Assembly: GCA_027625915.1 (NCBI GenBank) | Contig: JANTQA010000070.1 | Span: forward strand, 3,911,001-3,975,000 | Direction of reading: 5' to 3' | DNA length: 64,000 nt | DNA from: Anaeramoeba flamelloides | Lineage: Eukaryota > Metamonada > Anaeramoebidae | Shown here: positions 12,101 to 24,860 of the stretch, in pieces | Layout: each line of letters starts with the position of its first letter | How positions within the stretch are numbered: the first letter of the stretch is position 1 | Notes under the pieces: generated by a model | Databases searched by the model: none | What the model was told of the DNA's origin: nothing | What the model saw: only the letters and a program-made list of their open reading frames with translations | Position numbers and translations under genes: made by a program

Positions 12101-15100
12101 ACTCAAATTCTTAGGGCCCTATTGAGAAAAACAACAATGTTCGTTTTGAACTTCTACTGGTATTTGAATAATAAATATGAAACATTTTTTACTTCATTTT
12201 CCATACTTTTATTTTAGAAATTAAGCCCCCAAACACAGTTTGTTGGTATTTGTGATCTCTATTTGAAAAAGGAAATGAAAATTCAGTGAAAATTTTTCAC
12301 ATTTATTAAGCAAATATCAAGATCAAAGATCGAATAGAATTGCAATAGAAATCAATATGATTTCTCAACAATCTTTACATGGTTTCAATGGCATTAGAAT
12401 AACAGGTTTTTACCAAGTGACTCTTGATCTTGCAATAAAAAAATTTTTTGCAACTGAATTAGGTTTTCAAACAAAATCGAAAAAAAAAAAAACAAAAATG
12501 TGTAAAAATGTGAAAAAATGATTTCAATTTTGAAAATTTCCAAAATAAAATTTTTCTTCTAATATCTATGCAAACCCTTTAAACACATGTATTATACCAT
12601 AACAACTGGGCCCTTTTGACTGAAAAATAGTTTAATTACAAAATAATTTAGATTAAATATTAAGGGTTCTATCTGAAAATCATAATTTTACGAGATATAA
12701 ATTGCCCTTAAAATGTTTTTTTTACTCATTTTTGCTACTCTTTATAATCAAAAATAAAGAATTTGATGTTTAAGAAACTTTTTTTGAAGGATCTTGATGG
12801 AATTGGAATGAAGAAAATCTAAGTTAGATGCTATACTTCTTAAAAGGTTTTAATATCCATTTGTATTTTTATTATCTTCAAAAAATTCTGGTGATTTTGA
12901 TCGGTTTTACGAATGTTTGCAGTTAAGGAAGTAGTATTTTTTAAAAATATTTTGAAATCTTGTAGATCATTAATTTTATTTTTTTTTGTAATTTGTGTTT
13001 TGGTTTCAGAAAAGGAGGAGTTAACTTGATCTAAAATTTATTAATTAGGAGTATATTTTTTATATTCAAAATTTCTCATATTTTCAATATAAAACAAAAA
13101 AAAGTAAAACCATTATTATTTTTATTAGCAATTTAGTTAATTCTTGAAAATGGTATAACATATTTTTCGTTTACTGTTAGAAAGTCTTGAATTTGGAAGA
13201 AAATTTTTTATTTTGTGTTATTCTTTTTAATTCTCAATATTTCAATTCAAATCTTAGCAAATAAAAATTATTGAGTAATGGTGATTGAAATAAATGTAAA
13301 TCTGATAGAATCTTTACAAAAATTTATCAATGTAATTGAGATCTATTTTGCAAAAATTTTTATTCTTAAAGTTTGAAAAAAGTTGTTTTCTGGTTTTCAA
13401 AAAAATAATTTTTCAATATTTGAAAAATTTTTTTAACAAACTATTTAGTCTTATTTGAATGAATCATTATAGCGATTTAAATCATTTTTGTTAGAAAAAA
13501 AATGATTTTGAATTTTGTTGAGTCTAAAATTACCTTATTACAAAATATCTTCAAGAAAATTTTATTATTAAAAATCAAATTTCATCTTGTAATAAAAACA
13601 TAATTTCTAAAGTAAAATTTGTAAATGACTTGAAAAATTTAATAGTTATAACTATCTTTCTTAAAACAATACAAATATTTTTCAATAGGTTGAATAAATC
13701 AATTTTTTGGTTAATTCCAAAAAATTATCTCAAAATTGAAAAAAAAAATTTTATATTAGTATTCCTCGAAAGCAAAGACTTGTTGTTGTGCAAATATGAT
13801 GAAAATGGCAATAAAAGACGTAAAAAATTTTTATAATGTTTGAAATAAAAGGAATTTTGAAGTTTTTTTTTTCAGAAAAAATGGAAAAAACAAATTGGTC
13901 GAACAAAAAAAATTTTTCTTTTCCTGATTATCTTGATTAGTTGATCATAATTTTATGACACTTCGAATCTACAAAATTTGTAAGTAGAGAATATATCACC
14001 GATAAAATAAACTCTTTTTCAGTCAAAGGGTGGCAGTTTTTATTGAAGAAATAGAACATATTCAATGAGTTTAATTCATTATTCTTCTCAAAATAAATTT
14101 CAATTTTTAGATCAAAATCATTTTTTCTCATTTTACAAAATTTTTTTTTTTTTTTTCTTCTTTTTCTTTTTTTTTTAAAAAATCATGTTGTTTATTTTTT
14201 TAAAAATTTACTAAAAAAAAAAAAAAATGTTTGAAACTAGAAATTAACTTTAAGAAAATTGAGGCTCTGTAATTCCTTTTTAAAATTCATACCTTTAACA
14301 TTAAAAAATCTTATTGTCAACAATTTTAATTTCATAAAGAAATTGAGAAATTTTGCACGAGATCTTCCAATGAAAGTGCCCAAAAATTTTTTTAACATTA
14401 CATTTTCTTTGAAAATTTATAGTTTGTTCAGGTATTTCTTTTATGATTATCAACTCTAATCTGAAGTTTATTATTTCTCGTATTTCTAAACAATCGTCGT
14501 TTTGCTGATTCTTAAAAAAAAAGTGAATTTTTCATTTTTGGATGGGTTACTTTGAGTGAAATGGAGTTTATTTTAAAATTTTGTCCTATTGTGGTCGTGT
14601 ACTGATCCCAAAAATTTTTCATTTTTTTTAAAATAAGTGTCACACTTTTTTGTCTTATCCCAATTTTTTTTTTCACAAGAGTTAGGTGTTATTTGAAGGT
14701 CTTGGTAAGCTAGGTTTTAGAGTAAAACAAAAAATAAAAACCAAAAAACATCTAATTTCTTAAAAATAAATCCTTATAATCTTTGGATAAATGATCTTAC
14801 GAGCCTTCACCAAGATGAAAAGGCATCATTCGTGATATATTGAAAGAATTAATTTTGAAGGTATCTCAACGAAACCTTAACAATTAATCCGAAAAACTTG
14901 AAAAAAAGAGACATCTTGTTTTTAATTGTGTCGGATTGCAGGAAATTCAAAATAAAAAAGAAGTTGTATAGAATTTCATTTAAGTTCTCATTTGGTTCGT
15001 CTAAAATGTAGTACTGCTAATTGCAAAATAAATGGATCAAAATTTTCATTCAGATTTATCAAAAAAAAATCAAATCCCAAAGAATTAAAATAAATCATCA

Positions 15101-15921
15101 AAGTCTCTCAATTCTAAAAAGGGAAAATTAATAATTTAAGCTGATTTATGGAATAAAATTGTTTAAATTTTGTCTTCAGGCTTTAAAAATCTTTTTTTGG
15201 AATGTTGAATGGAAATTTTGTGACATTTATTTTGCGATAAATAGTATTATTGTATTGAACAGAGATCAGAAAAATTGAAAAATCCAAACCACACAAAGAA
15301 ATTAATTCACACTGCTTAACTGTTTGAAAAAAGTGAGTTCTAAAAGTTTTGAAAAGTGTTATTTTAACATTTGGTTCACTCTTTTAAGAACTTTGAGAGA
15401 TGCCTTTTTAAAACTTTTGTTTACTCCCATTTTTGCAAATAGCCCGTACTAAATTTTTGGGTTTTCGCTTTATGAGAAAAAGTTTTTCTTTTTTGTGAAT
15501 TGAAACAAAGTATAAAACTTCATATTTTGAATGTTAATTTTTTATTGTATTTTAATTATTATAGCTGATGAAATAAAATGTTTTTGAGAATCATAATTAA
15601 TTCAAAGAAAAAGGCAACAGAATCGTTAAATTAGAAATATAAAGATCTTTTGTTTCTTTCTTTTTTTTTTCTTGTTTTTTTTTTTTTTTTAATTTGAATT
15701 TACCTTATCGAAACAGATTTTTCTTCGATTGTCAATTTTCGAATAAAAAAAGCAGCACCAACTGTAGCTAATGTGTTTTCAGTAAACTTCCCCTCAATAA
15801 ATTGTAAGACCATCGAAGTCTTTCCTGAACCAGATTGTCCAAGAAGTACGATTTTTATAATCAAGTTTTCAAGGTTTTCTTCGTCGCTTGAATTTTCAGA
15901 CCAAGATGAACTATTACTCAT
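9183..15921 (-). CDS. Rab-family small GTPase, Rab5/Rab22-like, 3 exons
   Basis: Exons (5' to 3' on the minus strand) 15921-15704, 10155-9851 and 9340-9183 give 226 residues; introns are 5548 and 510 nt, both GT-AG. The GTPase motifs are complete: P-loop GQSGSGKT at 28-35, switch I with ATVGAAFF, WDTSGQERF at 75-83 (Ser where most Rabs have Ala), NKND at 134-137, and TSAK at 168-171. YYRNSNACILVFDIT is a Rab-family signature. The protein ends SGCC, a double-cysteine geranylgeranylation signal, so it should cycle between cytosol and a membrane. The GAAFF switch I sequence resembles the endosomal Rab5/21/22 group, so a role in endocytic traffic is inferred. An acidic Ser-rich 20-residue N-terminal extension precedes the fold. 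The exon 1 to 2 junction falls just before the DTSGQ motif with no missing residues, so the 5.5-kb intron is real. Several mobile elements lie inside it. Confidence 0.93.
9529..9739. mobile_element. Fold-back MITE in the second Rab intron
   Basis: An arm of about 84 bases starting ACAAAACGATCACCATCTA at 9531 is repeated as its reverse complement ending at 9737, leaving only about 40 bases between the arms. It sits wholly inside the 510-nt intron and accounts for about 40% of it. The transcript could fold into a long hairpin bringing the splice sites closer. Confidence 0.75.
11930..12632 (+). mobile_element. Family B copy 1 (about 700 bp, TA-flanked), in the 5.5-kb Rab intron
   Basis: Starts AACTCTGTTTCATTCAAAGG after TA and ends CTGAAAAATAGTT before TA. 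Copies of nearly the same length lie at 36229-36928 and 39776-40476 (both inverted relative to this one), with a deleted copy at 32788-33314. No long open frame, so non-autonomous. The central part contains a sub-repeat beginning CTGGTATTTGAATAATAAAT that is also found at about 10822 and 63447. Confidence 0.8.
13100..14005 (+). repeat. Repeat Q copy 1 with remnant open frame
   Basis: This segment is related over about 0.9 kb to 56060-57180 in the same orientation. It contains a 68-codon frame at 13630-13836 whose translation partly matches a frame in the other copy (both have F/LKNLI near the start, then FNRLN or FNLLN). The matching translation suggests a decayed transposon protein, but I do not recognise it. 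It abuts family E at 14010. Confidence 0.55.
14010..14568 (+). mobile_element. Family E copy 1 (559 bp, TA-flanked)
   Basis: Begins AACTCTTTTTCAGTCAAAGG after TA; ends TTGAGTGAAATGGAGTT before TA, so the two ends are imperfect inverted copies. A second copy is split across 34446-37073 by two later insertions. A 64-codon minus-strand frame and a 66-codon plus-strand frame inside are not recognisable. Confidence 0.75.
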
Positions 15922-16834
15922 TTGAGAAAAAGAATTTCACAACAAAAAAAATAAGAAAAAATAAAAAAATCTCTTTATTGAGATTGATATTATTAACTTC
16001 AAAATCTACAGTTCAATTAGCGAATATCTGACTAGGTTCAAAGCTTGTTTTCTATTTTTGGGAAACATAAAAAGATGAAAATAATTATTTAATTTGTATC
16101 AAAATCTTTCAAGATCTGAGATATTTGAATTTGTATCAATCACAAGATTTTTCTAGTAATTATTCACGAAAGACTTTGGAATTCTTTTGATAAGGGAAAG
16201 GTACCTTCAAGAGAACAATAACGATTACAAGTCTTTTATTATTAAAGGTGAAGGAATAAAGTACTCTCAAGTTAATAGGGATGTATTAATTCTATTTTAT
16301 GGAAGAGAAAAAAAGTTCAAAAAAATGATACATTTTTTTTGAACAGATGTTTTTATTTGTGAGGAATTATTTTTTATGAAGGTGTTATCTACATTCCTTA
16401 AAATTGGTAAATTAGATAATTTGTTGTGGGGCAATTAAAAAATTGTTTGTCACACCCTTTAAAAAAAGTAGTATTTAGTAATTTTAAAGTTTCTTAATTT
16501 TACTCTACATTGTCGTTTTTTTCTTTGGTTATACTCTTAGATACTTGTACAAAATAAATTGATATTAACAAAGTCTTTTTTATATGAGTGGGTTTTTATA
16601 TCATATAGAGTTCATTTATTTTGGGTTTAATGTAACATTCTAATTCAAACAAAAAGTGGTTTTTCTTTAGCTATGGGACTAGTCTCAATTATTGTTTTTT
16701 GACAAATTTCTAAATAAGGATTCCTTATCTCGAAATATGTTTAATATTGAAATTAAATAGTTTTTTTCAAATCTTAGTAATTGGCAAAAAATTTACTCTT
16801 TCTCTATTAAATTTAGGTAAATAAATTTACTATA

Positions 16835-17284
16835 GAGAGAAAAATGTTGGACAGAGAAAAATAGTTGGACAGCAATTTTAATTGGGAACATTACTGAAAA
16901 TGATTTTTAATTTCAATCGTTTGTGAAATAACTAAAGAAAATAACAATAATCTACTTATTAGAATAACGATTAATGTAATTCTACTTTTTCAAAAGCTTA
17001 TCTCTAATAGCCTAAAGCAAGTTTAAAAATGACCATTTTCAGATTTAATAGTAAACTTTACTAAAACTTGGTTTTTTGTTAAAATAGCATGATCTACTTT
17101 TAGTTATCAACCATTCAAATAAGTATTCTACACACACCACAGATTAATAAACTTGGAACACCTTTAAACCTGGATTTATATAAAAGTCACCTAGTTATCA
17201 ATAGGATTTGATTTTCAATTTTACTAATGTTCCCAATTAAAAAAAGCTGTCCAACCATTTTTCTCTGTCCAACATTTTTCTCTC
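16835..17284. mobile_element. TIR element with about 60-bp ends containing TTGGACAG
   Basis: The left arm (16835-16894) and right arm (17223-17284) are inverted copies with internal double occurrence of GTTGGACAG. The match extends imperfectly outward to TCTCTATTAA on both sides. About 450 bp, no coding frame. Confidence 0.75.
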
Positions 17285-19090
17285 AACCGTTAATAGAGAT
17301 TAGTACCTTCAAGATAGAAAAAAAATTTTTTTTTTTCTTATAAATTGAAATTTCAAGGAAATAAACTGTAATTTGTGACTTTATTTGAAAAAGGAAAATG
17401 AAAAATAACATGATAATATTTTCTCATTTATTAAGCAGATAACAATAATTGAAAATAAGAAAAAGAGATAAAGTTTTTGCCTTTTGGGAAAAAAGTCAAA
17501 CTCGATTGTTTAATTGGAAACTTGTAATAGAATTACAGAAACCTAAAAATGAAAAGTAAGATCTGTTAAGAAAAGAGAAAATAGATGAATAAGTCAAAAG
17601 TGAGCATTTAACGAAACAAAAAGTTTTTGCAATACTATCTTATAATTTGGGATTTTTGTTTTTTTGATCTATTATATAAATTTTTGCTAAAAAATATCTC
17701 TTGTTGAAATCTCCAAGCCAACTGAAAAGATTTTGATTTGAAATTAGATGGAAATAATTTTTTTTTTGATTTTGTTTGCAAAAAAAAACATTGGATTAAA
17801 CTTTGATATTTTTTTTTAAAATTTAACTTTCAATTAAAAAAATAAGGAAAAAAAGGAAAACAAATAAAAAACAGAAAAAAGAAAAAAAAAATCACAAAAC
17901 TAATTCTGAACTATAAGAAGATTTTACTTTTCATTTCCAGTAATAATTGTATATAAAAATCCTTTTGAACTTTTTTCCTCCAAAAAAAAAATAGAAATTA
18001 AAAAATTGATTTGGTTATTTCTTATTTAACTCAATAATAAAATTCAAATTTACAATTGAAATTACATTATTGATCACATAATATATATATATAAACTAAA
18101 ATTCAAAATTTTCCTCACAGCCAAAAAGTTCCAAACAATAACAATAATTTAATTTCATTCAAATTAGAAATAATTTTGATTTTTGAAAAATATGAAAATC
18201 AATTTTCATCTTTTAGTTTTTTGTTTTCCTTTCCTTTAGTTTTGAATTGAGTAACTTGTGTCATTCGAACAAATTTTTTTCAACAATTAGTATTATGTTA
18301 AAGTGGAGTTGTTCCACAAAGAAGAACCCCAATAAAATTAATTGGTAGTATCTAACCATTTGATCGATTAATATTCCTAATAGAATTTCAACAAATTTAG
18401 TAATTTATTTTTGGTTTTGCTCATATCAAAAATTCTTAGCCTACCTTGATTTATTAATATTGAGAATTATTTATTTTTTGTTTTGTGATTATTGTAATTT
18501 ATAAACAATTGTTAATATTTCAATTAGCGAATGGTTCTAATTTGGTATTTCTTTAGAATTGATTACATAAGTTTTTTTTTTCACACTCTAATTTTTGTGT
18601 ATTACAAATTTTGAATTGGGGTATATATATATATGTGTGTGTTTAACTTTCTTGTATTAATAAAAACAAAATTATTTGATTAATCTAAAGAAAAGGGAAT
18701 ATTTAAGTACAATCTAAAATAAATCCAACACGGGGTATATACCTTTCAAGGTATTGTTGAGATATACCCTTTCTCTCTTGATATCCAGAATTCAGTAAAA
18801 AATTGATATTTTTAACAATTTGTAATTATTCCAAATCGAATTTTCCATTTCAAGTGGATCATGTTTTCCACAACCCAACCATTATTTTATATTGTACAGT
18901 AAGTAGTATCCCATTGGCAATATAAATCATTTGACAATATGGACTCTTAGTAATAATTATTGTGTTGTGGATTAAGTACCAACTCAAAAATAAGAATTTG
19001 ATCTCAGAAAAACAGAAATTCTTAAAAATTTGTAATTTTATTAGTACTTTCTTGATCTCATATACAAACACTTTAAAATCAAAAATATTT

Positions 19091-19118
19091 AGAGCCATGT
19101 GCCTTTCACATGGGCTCT
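19091..19118. other. Short GC-richer stem-loop
   Basis: AGAGCCATGTG, a CCTTT loop, then CACATGGGCTCT form a stem of about 11-12 bp with one unpaired base. It stands out against the AT-rich background. No gene context explains it. Confidence 0.5.
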
Positions 19119-20761
19119 ATTTTAATTGATCTATGAACAAAAATCTGAGTATAGCTTTCACAGAAAAACAATTTTTCATCAAAAATTTTACAAATTTTAA
19201 ATTCAACCTTTTGAAAATTTTTAGAATTTATTTTTTAAAATTCTTTTAGTGTTAATTGTTTACAATGTGTTTAAGAATTAAATGAAATAAAAATAAACTC
19301 TGTTCAACTTATTTTTACTAATTGAGAAAAATAATTTACTTAATATTTTAAAGATCAAGTCAAGATTTGCCAAAAAGTAAAAATGTAAATTGCATAATTA
19401 TTACGAGAAAATCTATTTTTACAAACTTAATATTAACTCTTTTGAAATATTCCCAAGTTTTTTTGTTAAAAACAATTTGTACTTTCGAAAAAATGACAAA
19501 AAATTAAGTTTAAAGCCAAATCTTTAATTGATCTACTTTTACCTAAATAAATATTTTCATGTGGTTTAAGTAATTGAAACGATTGTTCAAATTTGTTTCT
19601 TTGTCTTGAAAGATTTCGAGAGATAATGTAACTTTCTTATATCTTCAAAATATGAAGTGAAAATCTTCTAAAGGAATTAAAAAAAAAAATGAACAAAAGT
19701 TTTTTCACCATTTTAAATTTCGGATTAACAATTATATTTCTTTTTTCAAACCAAAGGATAACAAATTGTTAAAATTTTAAATTGTTCAAAGTTAACCAAA
19801 AAAAAAAAAAAAAAAACTTTGAAATAAAAAACAAATTGTTTTTTTTTCTTTTTTAAGATCAGTGAGAAAAATTTTAAAAGGCAACTTGTTAAAAAAAAAA
19901 AAAAACTGTAAAGGTAGTGTCTAAAGTCTCCTCAAAGACAATCATATACGATATGAAAAGAGAAAATATTTGCATTCAACCAGTGACTAAATCCTAATGT
20001 TTCAATAAAATTGGATCTGAAAAAAACTTTACTAATTCTTAAAAAGATCAAAAAACCAAACAAAATACAAACTGAACTTTTTTGTGGCGATCTTGTAAAT
20101 TAGAAACATTTCGTTTTTAGATATTCAGGATTGTAATTTCACAAAACACAAGATACAAAATCTGAGAAAAAGGGTAAGACAAATATTTTCAATTTTTGAT
20201 TAGTAAACTAAAAAAATCTACAATAAAATTAATTTTGAATTGAAACTGAGAATTTGGAATAACAATTGAATTATTTCCAGGAGACAATTACAATTGTAAT
20301 AAATAACCCAAAGAAGTAACTCAATCAAAATTCAACAAAAACCCCTCTCTTACTTTTAATTTTGTCAAGATTTTTTTACCATAAATTTTACGAAGAAACG
20401 ACGAAATTATTGGAACTATCAGAATAAATAATTTTTTACAAAAGAAAATTCGAAATGTTTTCCTTACTTAAAACCTAAAACAGTTTAGGTTCTCATTTTT
20501 GTCAGCTCTATATAAATTCTGCTTTTTTTTTTTCTATTTTTATATTTCCAAGGTAAAATTAGGAAATTGTCAACAAATTCCTCAAAAACTTGATTCCCTT
20601 TGGTACTTGGTTTATTTTTACAAGAGTTGTCAGCAAATCATTTTTTAAATTTTAATTAGAACCAAAACCATTTTTTTTAAAAATCTCACCTTTCATTTTG
20701 TGTTTTCAAAAACAACAATCCCATTTTTTAAAAAATTTTTTTTTTACTTTTTTTCAGCCTA

Positions 20762-21451
20762 ATGCCAAACAAACGAAGAACAAGAAGCTCACGATCAACA
20801 ACAAATATCCAGACTACCAAAAAAAACAATAGGTAACACACAACCCTTTCTTGCATTACTTATTAAATTTGAAAAACAAAATGCAAATTTTTATCTTGAT
20901 TAGAATTGATAGTATTTCCTTTAACAAGTGAATTACAATCATTTCTTGTTTCCAAAAAAAAAGCTATTTTTTTTTGAAAAACAAAAAAAAAAGTGAAAAT
21001 TTATTACTTTTTGATGTTGGATCATAAATCCAACACAAAAACTTATTGGGCATTGTTTCGAATTTGAGTGATTTTATAATATGAAACTAACCACTTTTTG
21101 TGTCTTTTGGTGTTTTTCAAAAACCAACCAACATTTTATTTCCAAAAATAAATTTTTTTTGTGTAATCAATCAATGTTGTTTTTTAATTCTTGTTTGTTT
21201 TTGATAATAGGAATGTCCGAAGTACAACAAGAAAAACGCGTTCCAAGTATCGAAAACAAACCAACTCATCAATTGACTTTTCTCAATTAAAAATAGAAAC
21301 TCTTCAAGAAATCCAAAAACATTACAAAATCTCAAGAAAAACAAAAAATAGAAAAATACTTGCCACCCTCATTCTGGAGAAATTCACAGAACAAGTTGTC
21401 AACGAAAAGGAAGTAATAAAGGAGTTCTTACAAGCCACACAGGAGTATTGA
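20762..21451 (+). CDS. SAP30-like Sin3-binding protein, 2 exons
   Basis: Exons 20762-20832 and 21211-21451 (intron 378 nt, GT-AG) give 103 residues. The first 45 residues are very basic (Arg/Lys/Ser/Thr), suggesting nucleic-acid binding or nuclear localisation. Residues about 46-98 match the pattern of the SAP30 Sin3-binding domain: IDFSQL, TLQEIQKHYKI, a basic turn, LATLILEKF, then NEKEVIKEFLQA, which mirrors the family's usual ending DE-VI--F. In other eukaryotes SAP30 binds the Sin3 scaffold (PAH3 region) of histone deacetylase complexes. The zinc finger of animal SAP30 is absent, as in many short homologues. The splice restores AGG AAT and the domain lies wholly in exon 2. The assignment rests on pattern recognition only; a profile search with the SAP30 Sin3-binding family would settle it. 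Confidence 0.72.
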
Positions 21452-22692
21452 TCTTTGATCTGTATTATTTAAAAATAAAATTAGTTAAATTAAATATTTT
21501 CTTTTTTTTTTTTCTTTTTGTTTTTTTGTTTGTGATTTTGAGATTTTTCACTTTTTCACTTTTTTTTTAATTAATTTGAAACCGGTTAGGGTTTTGTTCA
21601 TTCAGTTCTATTTAGCCTTTCAAATACTTTTCTGTTGTTTTGGTGAGCATCCTGTCTCTGAAAGATGATACTTTCTTTTCAAATTGTTTCTTACTAATTT
21701 TTGCCTTCAACCAAGAGATTGAGGGCAAGTGGAAATTCATAACTTGAGGGATTGAGAAACCTCCAAGATTACTATTTTCTTTTTTTGGAAATTAACTTGG
21801 AGCAAATCGAAATAAGGAAAGCAAATATTCTTGGGGGTCTGAAAATTTTCAATTGACTCACTTAATATGATCCCCTAGTCTTCAATTCTGTAATTTGTTT
21901 ACCTTTTTACCCAAAGCAGAATTTGATCAGTGAAGTTGAAAATAATTCTCAAATGACAAAAACAAGTAAACAAGTAAGATTTGGTTCAATTGAAAATTAT
22001 GAAAATTTGAACTGTTGATTCAGAGTTTTCCAAAATCAATTGTGTTCTTCGGATTTTAACAAACAACCCAACTCAAAACTTCAAATCATATTGTTAGTCA
22101 ACAAATCTATTTATTTATCCTGTGGTAATATTATCCAAAACTTTTTTTTCGCCTATTTCTAGAAATCTCAAAAAATGTTCTCGTCTCTCGAACAAACCCA
22201 GTTTATCTTAAAGTTACGTTTAAATAAAAAATACTCAATTTGTCAAACGTTTGAAAAGAACTGATTAATACTGTAGGATTTACAATTATTTTAGTTTCAG
22301 AAATTTAAATACAGGTTGAGAAAATTTTTGCTTTATTTTCCATTCTAAAAATATTTTTCCGTTGCTTGAAAGTAGGTATTTTATCTTTTTGGGTTTTAAG
22401 AGAATTTGGTAAAATGGGTTGATCTTCAAAAGTTTTCTTTATCAAGTAATATTTTAAAAGTAACTGTACAAGATTTCTTAAAATGGAAATTGGTCTAAAA
22501 ATATTCGGTTTTTTATCTTTTTCAAATTGAGAAAATAAACACCAACCTACTTCTTTGCAAACGTTTTTTGTAAAAAATAAAATAAGGAAAATGAAGTGAA
22601 AATTTTAATCAATTTGTGATTACCATTACAAACATCATAAATGATTTCTGATCTTTTCATGTTTTTTTATTAAAAATGTGATTTTTTCCTGA

Positions 22693-23255
22693 AGGTTTAC
22701 AATCCCTGAATTTTGAAAAAAGATTGTTTTGTGTCTTTTTTGACCACTTGTTAATTTGGTTCTTATCTTATCGATATTGTCCTTGGTATGGATTTTAATA
22801 GTGGTTCAAAATGTCAATTTTTGACAATTTATTTTTTTTTTTCCGAAATCCGAATTGAAGACTGTAAGATTAATTGGATGGAACTTAAGTAATAAAAAAA
22901 TGTGGTTTGTTGGGTTGTTGATTGAAATCTTGATTTAAAGCTTGGTTTTATTGGGAGCTTTTAAAACATTTTATTTTTTCATTTTGTTAATTGACAAAAA
23001 AGTAAAAAAAGATTCTTTTCTACAACCCAAAATTCAAAATTTATTCTTGAACACCTACCAATTTTTTAATCTTACACTCCCTAATTAGGATTTCTAATTT
23101 TGGAAAAAAAAAAAATAAATTGTGAAAAATTGCCATTTTGAACCATTATTAAAATCCATACCAAGGACAAGATCGATAAGATAAGAACCAAATTAACAAG
23201 TGGTCAAAAAAGACACAAAACAATCTTTTTTCAAATTTCAGGGATTTTAATCCTT
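22693..23255. mobile_element. Long fold-back element, copy 1
   Basis: Arms of about 175 bases (22695-22870 and 23082-23252) are inverted copies at well over 90% identity and include TTACAATCCCTGAATTTT on the left. A second copy with the same layout lies at 59737-60285. The roughly 210-base spacer has no coding frame. Confidence 0.8.
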
Positions 23256-23559
23256 AACTGTGATTATTTCTCGTATTCCCTTAAAAAGTATTAGGAAACT
23301 TGACAGTTTATTTCATTCTTAAAATGACATCAAATTCCATTTAATAAACTATTGGAGATGTTTGGGTTTGTTTGATTTTGGAATATGTATTTTATTTTTC
23401 TAATTGAGGTTTCTACAAATTTTTACCTTTTATTTTTAAATCCAAGAGAAGGTTACTAAAAAGATCAAACATACAAACAAATTTCTCGACAATTAAGAGA
23501 ATTCCAGAAAAGTATCACCCTTTCAGCCCAACAAGACAATTAAAATTTTTTCAAAAAAA

Positions 23560-24860
23560 AATCTCTAAAATTTGTATTTTTGAAATACCCTCATATAATA
23601 AACATTATTATACATAACAATTTTCAAAAAGGTTTACAACTTTAATAGATATTAATAAGAATTGAAAAAAAAATGAAATTTTTCAGTAATATTTTTTTCT
23701 TTTTTTAATTTTAAAATTTTCGAATTTTTTAATTGACTGAGTAGAGAGATAATTTTCAAGTATTTTTTTAATAGTCTAAAAAGAAACATATTTTTGAATT
23801 TTAAAATAGCACAAAATATTTCAATCAAAAGCTATCACTAAATTAAATTGAAAATCTGATTTTTTATCTGTTTTTGGAATATTTTTTATCTTTTTATTTT
23901 TTTCCATGTTTGAGTTTTTATAGACATTCCTGGTTGTTTTCTGCAAATTGCTTTGACATTTATTCTTTTTTCAATCTTAATGTTCAATCAAAAGTTCATT
24001 CATTTCAACTTTTTTCATTAAAAAAATACCCCAAAAATAGTTGTTTTTTTCAAAAGTGGTTATTTTTGAAAAGGGGGGTATTCGGATTTTACTGAGTTTA
24101 ATTGTTATCCTTTTTTTATTACATAAAATTATGATAACTTTGAAAAAATAATTGATAAAAGAAGTATAACTGAAATCCAATGTATAGTTTTGGCTAACTT
24201 TAATTTTCGGTGTTTAAATTTTCCTTGTGGTGTACTTTAGCCAAAATAAAGCGTGTAAAAAAATTTAAAGCCTGTTTCAAAATAAAAAGTATATTTTTTT
24301 GTTCTAGAATACTTATCCACCAACCCATAAAAAAGGTACCGATAATAAAGCCTAATTAAATATAGTAATAGTTTTTTAAAAGTTCTATTATTTAAATAGA
24401 AATTCTAAAAATGTAGGATCAAATTGGAAAATTTATCTCAAAAAATAGATCAAATTTTTTTTAAAAAATTTTTTTACTAACTAAAAAAACAAAAAATTTC
24501 AAAAAAATTGAAAAAATTACAAAAATTTTCACCAAAATGCATTACTAATTGATATATTACTGAAAATATACCAATGTTTACTTTCAAAATTGATTTGAAC
24601 TTAGGTATACTATTGGGTAGCCAATTGGATGTTGCCTTGGAACAAGAAGAAAAAAAAGCACGGATTATATTTTGTAAAGACGGATTAACCCCGTTGGTAA
24701 AACATTTTTTGATCACTGTAGTACCAATAGATAATCTAAACTTCCATTTTTTTTCAACCCCCCTTTTCAAAAAACCCAAAACAAAAGGTTACCTGAAAAG
24801 TAAAAGCAATTACCACCCAGACCTATCCAAATACTTTGTTCAAAAACTATAACTAAAAGA
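23560..24860 (+). repeat. Dispersed repeat, block-shuffled relative to 29290-30640
   Basis: Block 23560-24200 resembles 29985-30640 and block 24240-24700 resembles 29290-29700, so the two blocks occur in opposite order at the two loci. Parts of the second block also occur at 53640-53760 and, inverted, at about 50640-50780. A 92-codon frame at 24574-24852 contains LEQEEKKARII, recognisable in degraded form in the other copies. Probably a transposon remnant. Confidence 0.55.

Larger units (their letters stand above)
15922..20761. other. Intergenic region between Rab and SAP30-like genes
   Basis: The Rab and SAP30-like genes diverge from this region, so it should hold both promoters. I see a TIR element at 16835-17284, an inverted family C fragment at about 18290-18430, the diverged partner of 8537-8710 at about 18460-18625, and a 12-bp hairpin at 19091-19118. 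No coding exon is supported. A CAG just before the SAP30-like ATG (20752-20757) after a T-rich tract could be the acceptor of a 5'-UTR intron. Confidence 0.45.

Noticed and set aside
18859-19098. 79-codon minus-strand frame ending near the 19091 hairpin
   Set aside because: No recognisable domain and AT-driven composition; neither splice context nor conservation supports it.
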